From positions 1-57,905 of the forward strand of contig NZ_BCQI01000019.1 of the NCBI RefSeq assembly GCF_001544355.1: DNA of 57,905 bases, in the 5' to 3' direction. The notes under the pieces were generated by a model. That model made no database searches, had not been told where the DNA came from, and saw nothing but the letters and a program-made list of their open reading frames with translations. The DNA comes from Alicyclobacillus acidiphilus NBRC 100859 (lineage in GTDB: Bacteria; Bacillota; Bacilli; Alicyclobacillales; Alicyclobacillaceae). Shown piece by piece: positions 24,684-33,234 of this stretch (position 1 is its first letter; every line of letters begins with the position of its first letter). The translations under genes and the position numbers were made by a program.

Positions 24684-25895
24684 GTGAGTTCACGCGTGCG
24701 AAAGATTTTCGCGATCCTCGCGATCTGTCTATTGTGTACGGGGTGTTGGGATGCGACTGAGATCGATCAGTTGGCGATTGTCGTCGCGACCGGAACTGAT
24801 CTGGAGCAAAGCGGTCAAGGCAACTCGGTGCTCGCCACATTGCAAATCGCGCTTCCCAGCGAGTTGGGATCCACAGGCGGAGGATCGCCCACCACGAAGA
24901 CCGGTACCAACAATGCGTACGCATTGGTGGAAGCCGAAGGGGCGGACCCTGTCTCAGCACTGGACATTGCGAGCAAAAGACTATCCCGGCGATTGTTCAT
25001 GGGAGAACGCAGGGTCACAGTTGTGGGCGAGGATTACGCGAAGTTCGGTTTGAGCGATATCGCCGACGAGATCATTCGAAATCCCCAATCGCGACTTCGA
25101 ACATATATGGTGGTCGCGTACCACAATACGGCGCACGCGATGCTGCAATTGCCGTACGCCTTGAATCGATTGCCTGCCGACGCCATCGCGGATTTGGAGA
25201 CCGAGCAGTACTTGCCTCCCGTCGACGCGAAAGTGTTCCTGCAGAAGTTGTTGTCCAAAGGCGATCCGTTTTTACTTGGTCTTGAACAGCTCACAACGTC
25301 TTCCACCGTGTCAGATAGTCAAGACACGGTTGGCCTTACGCACATCGCTGTCTTCCACAAGGACAAGCTCGTTGGATGGTTAAGCGGTCCGAAGCTTCGG
25401 GGCTTCATCTATATCTATGGCCGGATCAACAGGGAGTACATTACGGTCAACATACCAGGGGTACCAGGCTTTATCAGCGCAAGAATGCTCGGTATCAATA
25501 CGTCGAGGCGCATTCACATAAACGACAAAATCCCAAGCATTACAATTCGCACGCGATGCCAATTTGACATCGTTCAGAATGGCACACCTTTGGACTTAAA
25601 CATACCCGAGAACATGGAGAGGGTGCGTGCTGCTATTGGACAGGAAATGGCTTCCCAGATGCAATCGACGATGGATACACTCCAACACCAATACCAATCC
25701 GATCCGTTCGGCTTTATGGATACCATCCACAAGAAGTATCCGAGGGCGTGGGTTGGTATGGAGAAAAATTGGCGCGACGTGTACAGCAAGATGCCGGCCG
25801 TGATTCAGGTCAAAGCTGACATTCGCAACAGCGGTATCACGGGGCCGTCCATACGGGGAACGGATTCCAACACCACAGAGATAGGGGAACCCTAA
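24684..25895 (+). CDS. Spore germination lipoprotein, Ger(x)C family (C subunit)
   Basis: A 403-aa lipoprotein. A short signal ends in the lipobox LLCTGC, followed by the family start WDATEIDQLAIVVATGTD. Other Ger(x)C landmarks are the FMGERRVTVVGEDYAKFG segment and the DIVQNG...YPRAWVGMEKNWRDVY segment at the end. GTG 24684 has GAGGGGG at better spacing than the ATG six bases upstream. The stop overlaps the next start by one base (TAATG). It would sit on the outer face of the spore inner membrane with the A and B subunits. Confidence 0.88.
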   Translation: MSSRVRKIFAILAICLLCTGCWDATEIDQLAIVVATGTDLEQSGQGNSVLATLQIALPSELGSTGGGSPTTKTGTNNAYALVEAEGADPVSALDIASKRLSRRLFMGERRVTVVGEDYAKFGLSDIADEIIRNPQSRLRTYMVVAYHNTAHAMLQLPYALNRLPADAIADLETEQYLPPVDAKVFLQKLLSKGDPFLLGLEQLTTSSTVSDSQDTVGLTHIAVFHKDKLVGWLSGPKLRGFIYIYGRINREYITVNIPGVPGFISARMLGINTSRRIHINDKIPSITIRTRCQFDIVQNGTPLDLNIPENMERVRAAIGQEMASQMQSTMDTLQHQYQSDPFGFMDTIHKKYPRAWVGMEKNWRDVYSKMPAVIQVKADIRNSGITGPSIRGTDSNTTEIGEP

Positions 25896-26122
25896 TGTTT
25901 GCAGGTATTTTGGTTTTGGCTGCTGTCGTCGGTGTGACGTTGTTGATTGATTACAAGAAGATAGCGCGGGAAAAACATATACACCAAAAAATTGTATATT
26001 GGGTCATCTTCTGCGTTGCGTTTGTGGGTATCGCCGTATACATTTTTGACCCCTTGGCGCCAGATTTGATAAGCATCTTTCAACCCGAATACACCCCAAT
26101 CAAAGAGTGGGTGCAATCATGA
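25895..26122 (+). CDS. Small two-helix membrane protein in the germinant-receptor operon (D-like subunit)
   Basis: A 75-aa protein with two predicted membrane helices (about residues 3-18 and 34-51) joined by a basic loop (DYKKIAREKHIHQK). It is coupled at both ends: its ATG overlaps the gerC stop and its TGA overlaps the gerB start. Small two-helix D proteins are known from some Bacillus GerA-type operons and modulate receptor function. Size, topology and place fit, although sequence homology could not be tested. Confidence 0.75.
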   Translation: MFAGILVLAAVVGVTLLIDYKKIAREKHIHQKIVYWVIFCVAFVGIAVYIFDPLAPDLISIFQPEYTPIKEWVQS

Positions 26123-27252
26123 CGAACGCCACACAAAAGCCAAAAGAACAAGTGTCCAATCTCCAATTGCTTATCATTGTCATCGCGAGTACAACCGCAT
26201 TCGGCCATTTCGTCTATGTGCGTCTCGCAATTCTGTTTGCAGGGAGAAACGATTGGATATCCCTCATCATCGCGTCCATCATCGGGACGGGGATTGTGTA
26301 TTTGCATCTGAAGGTAGCCGTGAAGCCAAATCGTTCGCTCATCGAACACGTGCTCAAGGTATTTGGAAAATATCTGGGCGGCGTATTCTCCGTCGTTTAT
26401 CTGTTGTTTTTTACCTTCGCCGCAGCCATCACCATCAAAGTGGTTACAGACTTCATGGGTCTGATTTATCCCACGACGCCGCCAGCCGTTTTCTTATTGT
26501 TTGAACTGTCGCTGGTAGCCTGGGGGGTGTACTCAGGGGTCGAGGTCATGGCGAGGGCGATGACCATTCTATTGCCTCCGATGATGTTGTTGGGCGTTTT
26601 GGCTTCACTGCTGTCCGCGAAAGACAAGGACTTTACGAACGTCTACCCCATGCTGCATGCGGGGGTATCGAGCATTGCCTTCGGAACCCTGGCCTTTATC
26701 GCCATGTTCTCCGAACTGGTTGCATTCTCTGTCTTCGCCGACCATGCCAGCGATCAAACGAAGTTGCCGAGACAATCACTGTATCTCGGGCTCGTCTTGT
26801 TTCTGATGTTCTTGTCGCCAGCCACGGGACCCATCATGGTATTCGGCGAAGGACTCGCTAAGGAGCTGGCGTTTCCGACCTATACGGAGATCCAATACAT
26901 ACGGATCAGCAACATCATCGAACGTTTGGATATCGTTGGGATTTTGCTGTGGACCATCGGCAGCTTCTTTCGAATTACGATGTTTATGTTTGCCGCAGTG
27001 AAGGGAATGTCCAAGTTGCTTAATTCGGATCGAATCAATACATTCACATTTCCCGTTCTGCTCTTGACAGCAGCCGTGAGCTTGAGCTTGCTGGGATCGT
27101 CGCGTGAAGATCTGTACCATTTTCTTGGCGCCTATTACATCTACATCGCGCCTTGTGTTGGCCTCGGCCTGCCGTTGTTGACCGGCATTGTTTACTGGGG
27201 GAAAAAGCGATTTACGGGGAGAGCGAGACAACAAGGGGTGCAAGGACCGTGA
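26119..27252 (+). CDS. Spore germination permease-like B subunit (GerAB type)
   Basis: A 377-aa membrane protein of the APC-related spore germination permease family with about ten helices. The opening KEQVSNLQLLIIVIASTTAFGHF and a RNDWISLIIASIIGT segment match the GerB N-terminus. The ATG at 26119 overlaps the preceding stop (ATGA). GerB subunits form the ligand-binding channel of germinant receptors; the germinant here is unknown. Confidence 0.88.
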   Translation: MTNATQKPKEQVSNLQLLIIVIASTTAFGHFVYVRLAILFAGRNDWISLIIASIIGTGIVYLHLKVAVKPNRSLIEHVLKVFGKYLGGVFSVVYLLFFTFAAAITIKVVTDFMGLIYPTTPPAVFLLFELSLVAWGVYSGVEVMARAMTILLPPMMLLGVLASLLSAKDKDFTNVYPMLHAGVSSIAFGTLAFIAMFSELVAFSVFADHASDQTKLPRQSLYLGLVLFLMFLSPATGPIMVFGEGLAKELAFPTYTEIQYIRISNIIERLDIVGILLWTIGSFFRITMFMFAAVKGMSKLLNSDRINTFTFPVLLLTAAVSLSLLGSSREDLYHFLGAYYIYIAPCVGLGLPLLTGIVYWGKKRFTGRARQQGVQGP

Positions 27253-27572
27253 CAGGAACGAAATTGCATTTCGACACAGAACCTCCTTATTACGCTGTGA
27301 TTTTTACCGCTCAAAAAAATGGAGACCGCGCGAGCCACGACGCCATGGCTGCTCGCTTAACCAGCTTAGTTCAAGGAATGCCTGGGTTTCTTGGAATTGA
27401 GTATGCCGAGTCAGAACGCTGTATCATGGTTTCGTATTGGGAATCCAAGGAGGCCATCCAGGCGTGGATGGCTCATTCGGAGCATCAAGCGGCGAAGGAC
27501 CTGGGCAAGGAAACGTGGTACGAGACGTATGCGGTCCGCATTTGTTTGGTCGAGAATCAATACGGCAGTTGA
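27249..27572 (+). CDS. Antibiotic-biosynthesis-monooxygenase (ABM) fold protein
   Basis: A 107-aa dimeric alpha/beta-barrel protein. The YYAVIFTAQKNGD strand, the ARLTSLVQGMPGFLGIEYAE segment and SYWESKEAIQAWMAHSEHQAAKDLGKETWYETYAVRICLV are typical of the YqjZ/HmoB-like ABM group that includes haem-degrading and quinol monooxygenases. Its catalytic activity is unknown. The GTG at 27249 overlaps the gerB stop (GTGA), so it could be part of the germination operon transcript, an unusual neighbour. Confidence 0.8.
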   Translation: MTGTKLHFDTEPPYYAVIFTAQKNGDRASHDAMAARLTSLVQGMPGFLGIEYAESERCIMVSYWESKEAIQAWMAHSEHQAAKDLGKETWYETYAVRICLVENQYGS

Positions 27573-27608
27573 TCAGGTTGCGACGGCGGGGATAGCGGGG
27601 GAGTCGCT

Positions 27609-27699
27609 GGTTGCGGGTTGCGGGTTGCGGGTTGCGGGTTGCGGGTTGCGGGTTGCGGGTTGCGGGTTGCGGGTTGCGGGTTGCGGGTTGCGGGTTGCG
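27609..27699. repeat. Heptanucleotide tandem repeat, 13 copies of GGTTGCG
   Basis: Thirteen perfect 7-bp units (91 bp). They end directly at the first palindrome of the four-palindrome array. Copy number is likely to vary by replication slippage. No coding role is supported. Confidence 0.95.
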
Positions 27700-27889
27700 A
27701 ATAAGCGGCCCACAGCTGCTTAAGTGTGTCGAATCAGCAGATTAGCGACGAATAAGCGGCCCACAGCTGCTTAATGAGCCAAAGGTGCGCCATTTCGGGG
27801 GCAGCGGGGGCAAATAAGCGGCTGAGGGCCGCCTATTTGCCTTCGATTCGACCAGTTCGCCGAAATAAGCGTCCTGGGGCCGCCTATTT
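27700..27889. repeat. Four-palindrome array, copy A
   Basis: Four short inverted repeats whose AATAAGC arms begin at 27700, 27751, 27813 and 27864 (spacing 51, 62, 51). The first two are identical 24-mers; the last two have the form AAATAAGCG...GCCGCCTATTT. The first spacer contains TGTCGAATCAGC, a variant of the TCGAATCGGC string seen in spacers of copies B and C. The array lies between convergent genes. From the end of the ABM gene to here no gene is seen, and 27890-28017 holds nothing recognised. Confidence 0.85.
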
Positions 27890-28017
27890 GCCGTCTACCT
27901 TCGCCAACCTTCGCGATCGCGCCGCTGTTTGCCTGCAGCCAGCCGCATGATTCCGTGCAGTGAGGCAGCGACGGCGGAGACTGCGGCGGCAGGGGAGAAT
28001 CAGCGTCTGCTGGCCAT

Positions 28018-29283
28018 TTAAGTGTGTCGAATCGGTCTGTTTGCAACGAATTGCACTGAAACCTTGATGGCGGCAACGAGAGCGAGGACACATCCCGCGA
28101 ACGCAAAATACGCTCGAGTGCCGACATGTTGGCTGATGATGCCGGCGATCCCGTCGCCTAGCGGGATCGAAATCCATGCCGACAAGCGAAACGCGCTCGA
28201 AGTGCGGCCGAGCAAGTGATCTGGTATCAGCGTTTGACGCAGGGTGGCCGATTGTACATTCCACGCGACCAATAACACGCCAATGAAGATTTGCATTCCA
28301 CACATGATGATCGGGTTGTTCGAGACGGATAGAACGATTGGAGGAACAACCTGCAGAATGGAAGAAATGGTGAGCCATCGGTCGACACTGACGCGTTGAT
28401 CTGTCCATCGATGGATGAACGACCCAAGCAGCATACCGGCGCTTAGTCCGCCCATCATGATGCCGGCCCACCATGCCGGAAGAACGAGTTCGTGCTGAAT
28501 CCGATACAACAATGCCACATCCATCCCTGGTCCAACGAAATTGACGAGTGTCGAAAACACCATCATATAACGAATTGGTTGGATGGCCCATACGGTTCCA
28601 ACGCCTTCTCGCACATCCCGCAAGAACGAGTTTTTCTTTGCTGTGTATTCCGAAATTTTATGTGATTTTGCCGAAAAGGCCCTTTTGATGGGGAATATGG
28701 TCAAAATGGAAACAACGTAGGAGCCCACGTCAAACAAAATCGTATTTGCGGGTGCGATCCAGGCTATCGCGATACCCCCTATAATTGGCCCAACGCTTTT
28801 GCTCATCGACAGGGATGTTTGCAGTAGGTTATTTGCTCCCCGCAATTGATTGGTTGTAACGATGCTGGGCAAACACGCCGCGTAGGATGCGTCAAAAACC
28901 GCCGAAAATCCGCTGAGTCCCGCCTGAACCAGATAGAGCAGGCATAATGGTGCGAAGCCTGTCACGAGTGAGGTTGCTGGAATCGACAGCAACAAGACGA
29001 GTCGTGCGGCATCAGCCACAATCATCAGGGCTTTCCGGTCGAATCGGTCGGCCCATACGCCTGCAGGAAATGAAATACACAGATAAGGTATAAATCCAAT
29101 CGCGAACGCAATACCAGTTTGTGTGCCAGAGCCTGTGATCTGGAGAAGTAGCCATGGGATCACAAACGTCGTCATCGCCGTGCCCAATTCGGAGACCGTC
29201 CGTCCTGCCATCAACCAATTAAAATCGGCGTTCTTCCACAGGGCTTCAGGTATGGGTTGATTCCTCGGAGTACGCTCATTCAT
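28018..29283 (-). CDS. MFS exporter (macrolide-efflux-like)
   Basis: A 421-aa major facilitator of the MFS_3/MefA-like group with twelve helices. It opens with NADFNWLMAGRTVSELGTAMTTFVIPWLLLQITGS, typical of that family, followed by GIAFAIGFIPYLCISFPAGVWADRFDRKALMI (motif A). The start codon overlaps the stop of an ArsR-type regulator gene (ATGA), so the two are one operon. The last residues, PIRHT, and the stop are encoded by an 18-bp string (28018-28035) that matches 17 of 18 bases in the repeat array at 27720-27737, which suggests that a repeat fragment supplied the current stop. Confidence 0.85.
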   Translation of the reverse strand: MNERTPRNQPIPEALWKNADFNWLMAGRTVSELGTAMTTFVIPWLLLQITGSGTQTGIAFAIGFIPYLCISFPAGVWADRFDRKALMIVADAARLVLLLSIPATSLVTGFAPLCLLYLVQAGLSGFSAVFDASYAACLPSIVTTNQLRGANNLLQTSLSMSKSVGPIIGGIAIAWIAPANTILFDVGSYVVSILTIFPIKRAFSAKSHKISEYTAKKNSFLRDVREGVGTVWAIQPIRYMMVFSTLVNFVGPGMDVALLYRIQHELVLPAWWAGIMMGGLSAGMLLGSFIHRWTDQRVSVDRWLTISSILQVVPPIVLSVSNNPIIMCGMQIFIGVLLVAWNVQSATLRQTLIPDHLLGRTSSAFRLSAWISIPLGDGIAGIISQHVGTRAYFAFAGCVLALVAAIKVSVQFVANRPIRHT

Positions 29284-30344
29284 GTTTGCTGCGCTCCTAA
29301 CAGCGCTCGTAACTCCGTGCCAACTCGTGAAATGGCCTCATGATTCAGTGAATATATGCCATCTTGAACCTGAACCAAGTCAGCCGTGCGCAAGAGGGTC
29401 AGATGATGGTGAATATTCGACTTGGTGGCGTTCAGTCGATGGGTTATTTCAGCGAGCGACTTCGGAGACTGACGAAGTAGCGTGAGTAATCGAAGACGCT
29501 GAACGTCTCCAAGGGCTTTGTGCAATGCGGCCGCTTGGTTCATTTGGGCATGCGTAGTGCCCCAGGGAAGAAACTCGTCTCCAACAGGGTAGTAGTATAC
29601 GACACACTGAGCCAGATGATTGATGATGGTAAACGGTCGATATGCGAATTGGGGGACAAGCCAAAGCGTATTCACACCAGGATGCGGCTGCAGTTCACTC
29701 CCTCTCGTGAGCAGCCGAATGAGTTCACGAGATGTCAATCCGGTGGCGAGCTGTTCGGCATGTCGTCGATCCTGTTCAAGCGCCATCATTGTATCGGCCA
29801 TACGGAATCCTTCGATTTCCTTATACCAATACGTTAATAGATTCACGAGATGTTCTAGGAAGTCATGCGACTTCACGGAGAACAGGTAACGCAAGTTGAG
29901 GTGAATCACAGGGTTGTCTGTGTGAACCTCAATCAGGTGTCGCTGCGCTGTTTGATTTCCGGCGAGGGCATCGTCCAATTCCGATACGTATATCTCACCT
30001 AGGTACGGAGCCGCCAGTTTCGTAAGACAGTGTTCATTCTCCTGGATCCAGTTGAGAAAAAGCTGGACGTGCTGTTCCCATGGGGAATTCCATACGTGTG
30101 GGCACTGATGCGCTAAGAAGAGCAAGCTACGCCATGTATGCACATGGCCGGACAAACTTACTTCCTTGTGCAGTGTGTCTGACATGCGATCTCGCATGGA
30201 GCGGAAATGCTCCAGGCTGTGATCCAGTTTATCGTATATTTCCTCTCGGGTAAAAGCTGCGATGCTTAAGGCGCACTCAAATACAGACGATGAGCTGAAT
30301 CGGAGTGTGTAGTCACTCGGAACACCAAAATCTAATGTCTTCAT
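29280..30344 (-). CDS. ArsR-type winged-helix regulator with large N-terminal domain
   Basis: A 354-aa protein. The last third holds the helix-turn-helix KALGDVQRLRLLTLLRQSPKSLAEITHRLNATKSNIHHHLTLLRTADLV. The first 240 residues resemble the DUF5937-type N-terminal domain that accompanies some ArsR proteins; its role is unknown. Metal-binding Cys motifs are absent, so it is not a classic metal sensor. The ATG at 30344 has GGAG nine bases upstream. It is coupled to the MFS exporter and is probably its regulator. Confidence 0.82.
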   Translation of the reverse strand: MKTLDFGVPSDYTLRFSSSSVFECALSIAAFTREEIYDKLDHSLEHFRSMRDRMSDTLHKEVSLSGHVHTWRSLLFLAHQCPHVWNSPWEQHVQLFLNWIQENEHCLTKLAAPYLGEIYVSELDDALAGNQTAQRHLIEVHTDNPVIHLNLRYLFSVKSHDFLEHLVNLLTYWYKEIEGFRMADTMMALEQDRRHAEQLATGLTSRELIRLLTRGSELQPHPGVNTLWLVPQFAYRPFTIINHLAQCVVYYYPVGDEFLPWGTTHAQMNQAAALHKALGDVQRLRLLTLLRQSPKSLAEITHRLNATKSNIHHHLTLLRTADLVQVQDGIYSLNHEAISRVGTELRALLGAQQT

Positions 30345-30403
30345 CGTAGCATTCTCCATTACTTTTATTTTGAATTCAAAAAATATAGAACGATGCTACG
30401 ATG
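30342..30403 (-). promoter_or_regulatory. Inverted repeat spanning the ArsR start codon, with nested palindrome
   Basis: CATCGTAGCAT at 30342-30352 and ATGCTACGATG at 30393-30403 are perfect 11-bp inverted repeats 40 bp apart. A second palindrome TTTTGAATTCAAAA (30368-30381) sits almost exactly in the middle. In the mRNA the pairing would bury the regulator's start codon; in DNA the nested palindrome is a plausible operator. Confidence 0.6.
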
Positions 30404-30666
30404 AGGAGGGTAGTTTGTCAAGACAAGGTCAATACCTTCGCTGAATATCGTCCCATTCCGATCCGGGGGAGGAAATGGCCACATGGATTCGAATGTATGA
30501 AGGATTGAACTTGTGCGTCATGGACGCAGCATGCAATCGGCTTCTGCCGTGATGTGGACCAGGACTTGCGTATGATGGAATTGGTGATGCAGCATCATAT
30601 CAATCTCTGTATGATTGAGAAGGTTACCATTGGGATTAAGGCTGTACTGGGTCATGTCGAATTGTG
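30404..30666. other. Intergenic region without a recognised gene
   Basis: Between the divergent ArsR gene and the first riboswitch. Only short open frames are present and none has a ribosome site. A good -10 (TATAAT, 30667-30672) for the riboswitch transcript follows at its right end; the -35 is weak. Confidence 0.4.
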
Positions 30667-30709
30667 TATAATTTTGGCGGATATGAAAAGGTTGTCAAAC
30701 ATTGTGCAA

Positions 30710-30860
30710 AATCAATGGCAAACCTGTGCGAAAGACAGGGACGCAAAGCCACGTATCTAAGGACGAAGGATGTCTATGATAGACGGGTTGCCGAGATGGT
30801 TATCGTATCTCGTATCGATTTCATAAACATCTTTGCGCCCAAAAACCGACAAGGTGGGCG
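30710..30860 (+). promoter_or_regulatory. Cyclic di-GMP-I (GEMM-I) riboswitch upstream of the DUF342 gene
   Basis: The aptamer core runs from GGCAAACC (30717-30724) through a GCGAAAG tetraloop hairpin, the invariant GGGACGCAAAGCC, a CTAAGG tetraloop-receptor region and the closing GGGTTGCC (30785-30792). The base equivalent to G20 of the Vibrio Vc2 aptamer is G, as expected for c-di-GMP and not cGAMP. CGAGAT/ATCTCG (30792-30812) could compete with P1, and CGCCC/GGGCG (30836-30860) covers the AAGGTGG ribosome site, so control of translation is likely. Confidence 0.9.
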
Positions 30861-30868
30861 GAAGCAAA

Positions 30869-32719
30869 ATGTCGATTAAATCAGTTTTGAAGAGGCTCTT
30901 GGTGGACGATCTCTTTCGTGAACCAAGCAGACCTGAGCCTGTTTTACCTAGTACTTCGCAAAATTCCAACCATTCTGTACAACGCGACCTCGCCATCGTG
31001 CACGGTACCGCTTCCGTTCGAGATGGCCAAGTGATCGTTACCGATCCCATCAACGACGGTTCGTATGCTACGATTGTGATCCCTGAAAACCCACTGATAC
31101 AAGTTTATGTGAATGGAGAACGAGTTGAGGGCGAAACGGTGGTGTCCCGATCACATATCGTGGATATCCAATTTTCCTCGATTCAGCCAAGGGTGTCGTA
31201 CGACGTGGTGGTGTCTGACGACGAGTTGTCTGTCTCGGTCAGGGCCAACGTCGTGAAAGGTGTAGAATTGCATCTGAAAGACGATCGTGTGCCAAAGAGG
31301 CGGCTAAAACTGGAGATTGAGGAAGTGGATAGATACCCCAACCCGGCGTCGCCAGCAGTTATTCTAGACCTTTTGTACAAAAACGGATTTCACGGAGTCA
31401 TTGATTATCCGGCCATCCATCGCTTGTGTACCGCGCGCGGCACTCAACAGGAGGTCGTATTGCGCGGGAGCCCGCCGCGTCAAGGAAAGCCTGCAAATCT
31501 GAGGCTGTCGACCAGTTTCCAAACGGAGCGAGACTCCTTGTTTCGAACAGTGAGACTCCCGAAGGTTGCCATCGGAACGACCTGCGCGGTGATCGAGCCC
31601 GGATTCGAAGGCGTGCCCGGCGTCAATGTCTATGGTGTACCGATTCTGCCGGCGTCGACAACACCGCACTTACCGCGATTAGGGGATGGTGTCACGGATG
31701 TCAACGGCGACATTGTCGCAATTCGAGAAGGGCGACTGGTGTATACGAAACATCGCATCGATGTTGTGCCAGAATTGATTTTTGAAAGAAATTTGTCTTC
31801 GGACGATGGCAAAATCGAGTTTGACGGAAATATCGTCGTTCATGGCTCTATTCGAAATGGTGCCATCGTGAAAGCGTCTGGCGCGGTTATCGTGTATGGC
31901 GACATCGAAACGTCGTCCGTGATCGGTGGACAAGGAGTATTGGTTGGCGAAGGCATCTACGGTTCGACCGTGATATCTGGGCATCACCAAATCGTGTATG
32001 ACCGTTTATTGCAATTATTAAATCGTATGATTCCTGAATTGAGTCGTTTTGGACACGAATACGCGCTCATGATCGCACATGCCATCAAACGGTTTGACGC
32101 ACATACCACGATTCCGAAGATACCTGGGATTCTCTTCGAGAAGAGGCACAAGCGTTTGGCGCAGATGGTGGAACAGTTTGTGGATGAAGGTTCGGTTGAG
32201 TTGTCGAACATAGATCCAATCTATCGAGACTTACGAGAACTCATTGAAACCACATGGTCGCGCAACTATCGTCAGAATGTTTCACAGAAGGACTGTGAAA
32301 TTTTTTTAGATAAACTGATTGCGTTCAGGCGGAGCCTGGAGTCTTCTCCAACGCAGCGAACGGTTGTTCACGCCAAGCACGTGGCGTCGAGCACCATTCG
32401 CAGTGTTGGCAACATCGTCGTGAAATGCAATTGCTATTCAAGCAACTTGGAAAGCGGCAATACCGTGGCCATTCAGCAGGCATTGCGCGGAGGTTTTGTC
32501 ATCGCCCGCAAATCGGTCTATGTCACTGAGCTAGGCAGTCCGTTGGCTGTGGAAACCAGCGTCCGTGTCGAAGACTTCAACGGGTTCATACGAGCTCAGG
32601 TGAATCATCCCAATACGTTGTTAGAAGTGCACGGACGAAGAGTACGGACGTACAACACGGAACGAAATATCCGATATGGGGGAAGTCTTCAATATGATCA
32701 AGATCGTGATCGTCGATGA
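30869..32719 (+). CDS. DUF342 / FapA-like protein under c-di-GMP riboswitch control
   Basis: A 616-aa protein of the FapA (flagellar assembly protein A, DUF342) family. After a variable N-terminus, the centre has the characteristic GVPGVNVYGVPILP and GDGVTDVNGDIVAIREGRLVYTKHRIDVVPEL segments. A repetitive beta-solenoid region follows (DGKIEFDGNIVVHGSIRNGAIVKASGAVIVYGDIETSSVIGGQGVLVGEGIYGS) and then a helical C-terminal part. No signal peptide is visible. The ATG at 30869 has AAGGTGG upstream; the frame to 30833 would lie in the riboswitch. In other bacteria such proteins are linked to flagellar or polar localisation; the role here is unknown. Confidence 0.82.
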   Translation: MSIKSVLKRLLVDDLFREPSRPEPVLPSTSQNSNHSVQRDLAIVHGTASVRDGQVIVTDPINDGSYATIVIPENPLIQVYVNGERVEGETVVSRSHIVDIQFSSIQPRVSYDVVVSDDELSVSVRANVVKGVELHLKDDRVPKRRLKLEIEEVDRYPNPASPAVILDLLYKNGFHGVIDYPAIHRLCTARGTQQEVVLRGSPPRQGKPANLRLSTSFQTERDSLFRTVRLPKVAIGTTCAVIEPGFEGVPGVNVYGVPILPASTTPHLPRLGDGVTDVNGDIVAIREGRLVYTKHRIDVVPELIFERNLSSDDGKIEFDGNIVVHGSIRNGAIVKASGAVIVYGDIETSSVIGGQGVLVGEGIYGSTVISGHHQIVYDRLLQLLNRMIPELSRFGHEYALMIAHAIKRFDAHTTIPKIPGILFEKRHKRLAQMVEQFVDEGSVELSNIDPIYRDLRELIETTWSRNYRQNVSQKDCEIFLDKLIAFRRSLESSPTQRTVVHAKHVASSTIRSVGNIVVKCNCYSSNLESGNTVAIQQALRGGFVIARKSVYVTELGSPLAVETSVRVEDFNGFIRAQVNHPNTLLEVHGRRVRTYNTERNIRYGGSLQYDQDRDRR

Positions 32720-33131
32720 TTTCAAGGAAACTGCGGAATCGCTGTCCATGCTTTACGGGCTGCGAAAAGACGTTCAAATTGTAGCGCTGGCCCACAATGG
32801 GGATCAGTTGTGGAGCATTTTGCAGGAACACGAAGTTGATTTGATATCGCTGGATATTCAGTTGGGGCGCGAAAATGGCCTTGAGCTGTGTCAAATCATT
32901 CACCACAAATATCCCGAGATTTTTACGGTGATATGTTCTGTGGAGGCGACCATCGAAAACCAGCGTTTGGCCGCAGAAGCAGGTGCGTCGTACTTTTTGG
33001 CGAAACCGGTGAGCATCGCGGATATCTCGGAGGCTATAGATTTGTTTTTGCGTTGTCAGCAAGATGCGGGTACCGACTCGAGCTCGTTAACGGCTGAATC
33101 GCTTGACGATCTTTTCGACTCACTCGGATAG
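32694..33131 (+). CDS. Single-domain response regulator (CheY-like)
   Basis: A 145-aa receiver protein. Acidic pocket Asp8-Asp9 (IVIVDDF), phosphoacceptor Asp54 (LISLDIQLG) and conserved Lys104 (YFLAKPVS) are all present, so it should be phosphorylatable. No output domain follows, only a short acidic tail. The ATG at 32694 has GGGGGAAG upstream and the gene overlaps the end of the DUF342 gene by 26 bp. The soluble histidine kinase 0.5 kb downstream is a plausible partner. Confidence 0.87.
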   Translation: MIKIVIVDDFKETAESLSMLYGLRKDVQIVALAHNGDQLWSILQEHEVDLISLDIQLGRENGLELCQIIHHKYPEIFTVICSVEATIENQRLAAEAGASYFLAKPVSIADISEAIDLFLRCQQDAGTDSSSLTAESLDDLFDSLG

Positions 33132-33234
33132 AATGTTCGATCAACCGACAAATTTCTGCAAAGACTTCGTAAATAATCTATCGATCTGTGTCGAAATATC
33201 ATATAATCAAAGTAACAGCAAATATTGGCTGTTG

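Noticed and set aside
27391-27723. Open frame reading GCGLRVA repeats
   Set aside because: It is a shadow across the 7-bp satellite and has no ribosome site or homology.
27700-27889. CRISPR array
   Set aside because: The repeats are palindromes of varying sequence with similar, not unique, spacers, and no cas gene is present in the window.
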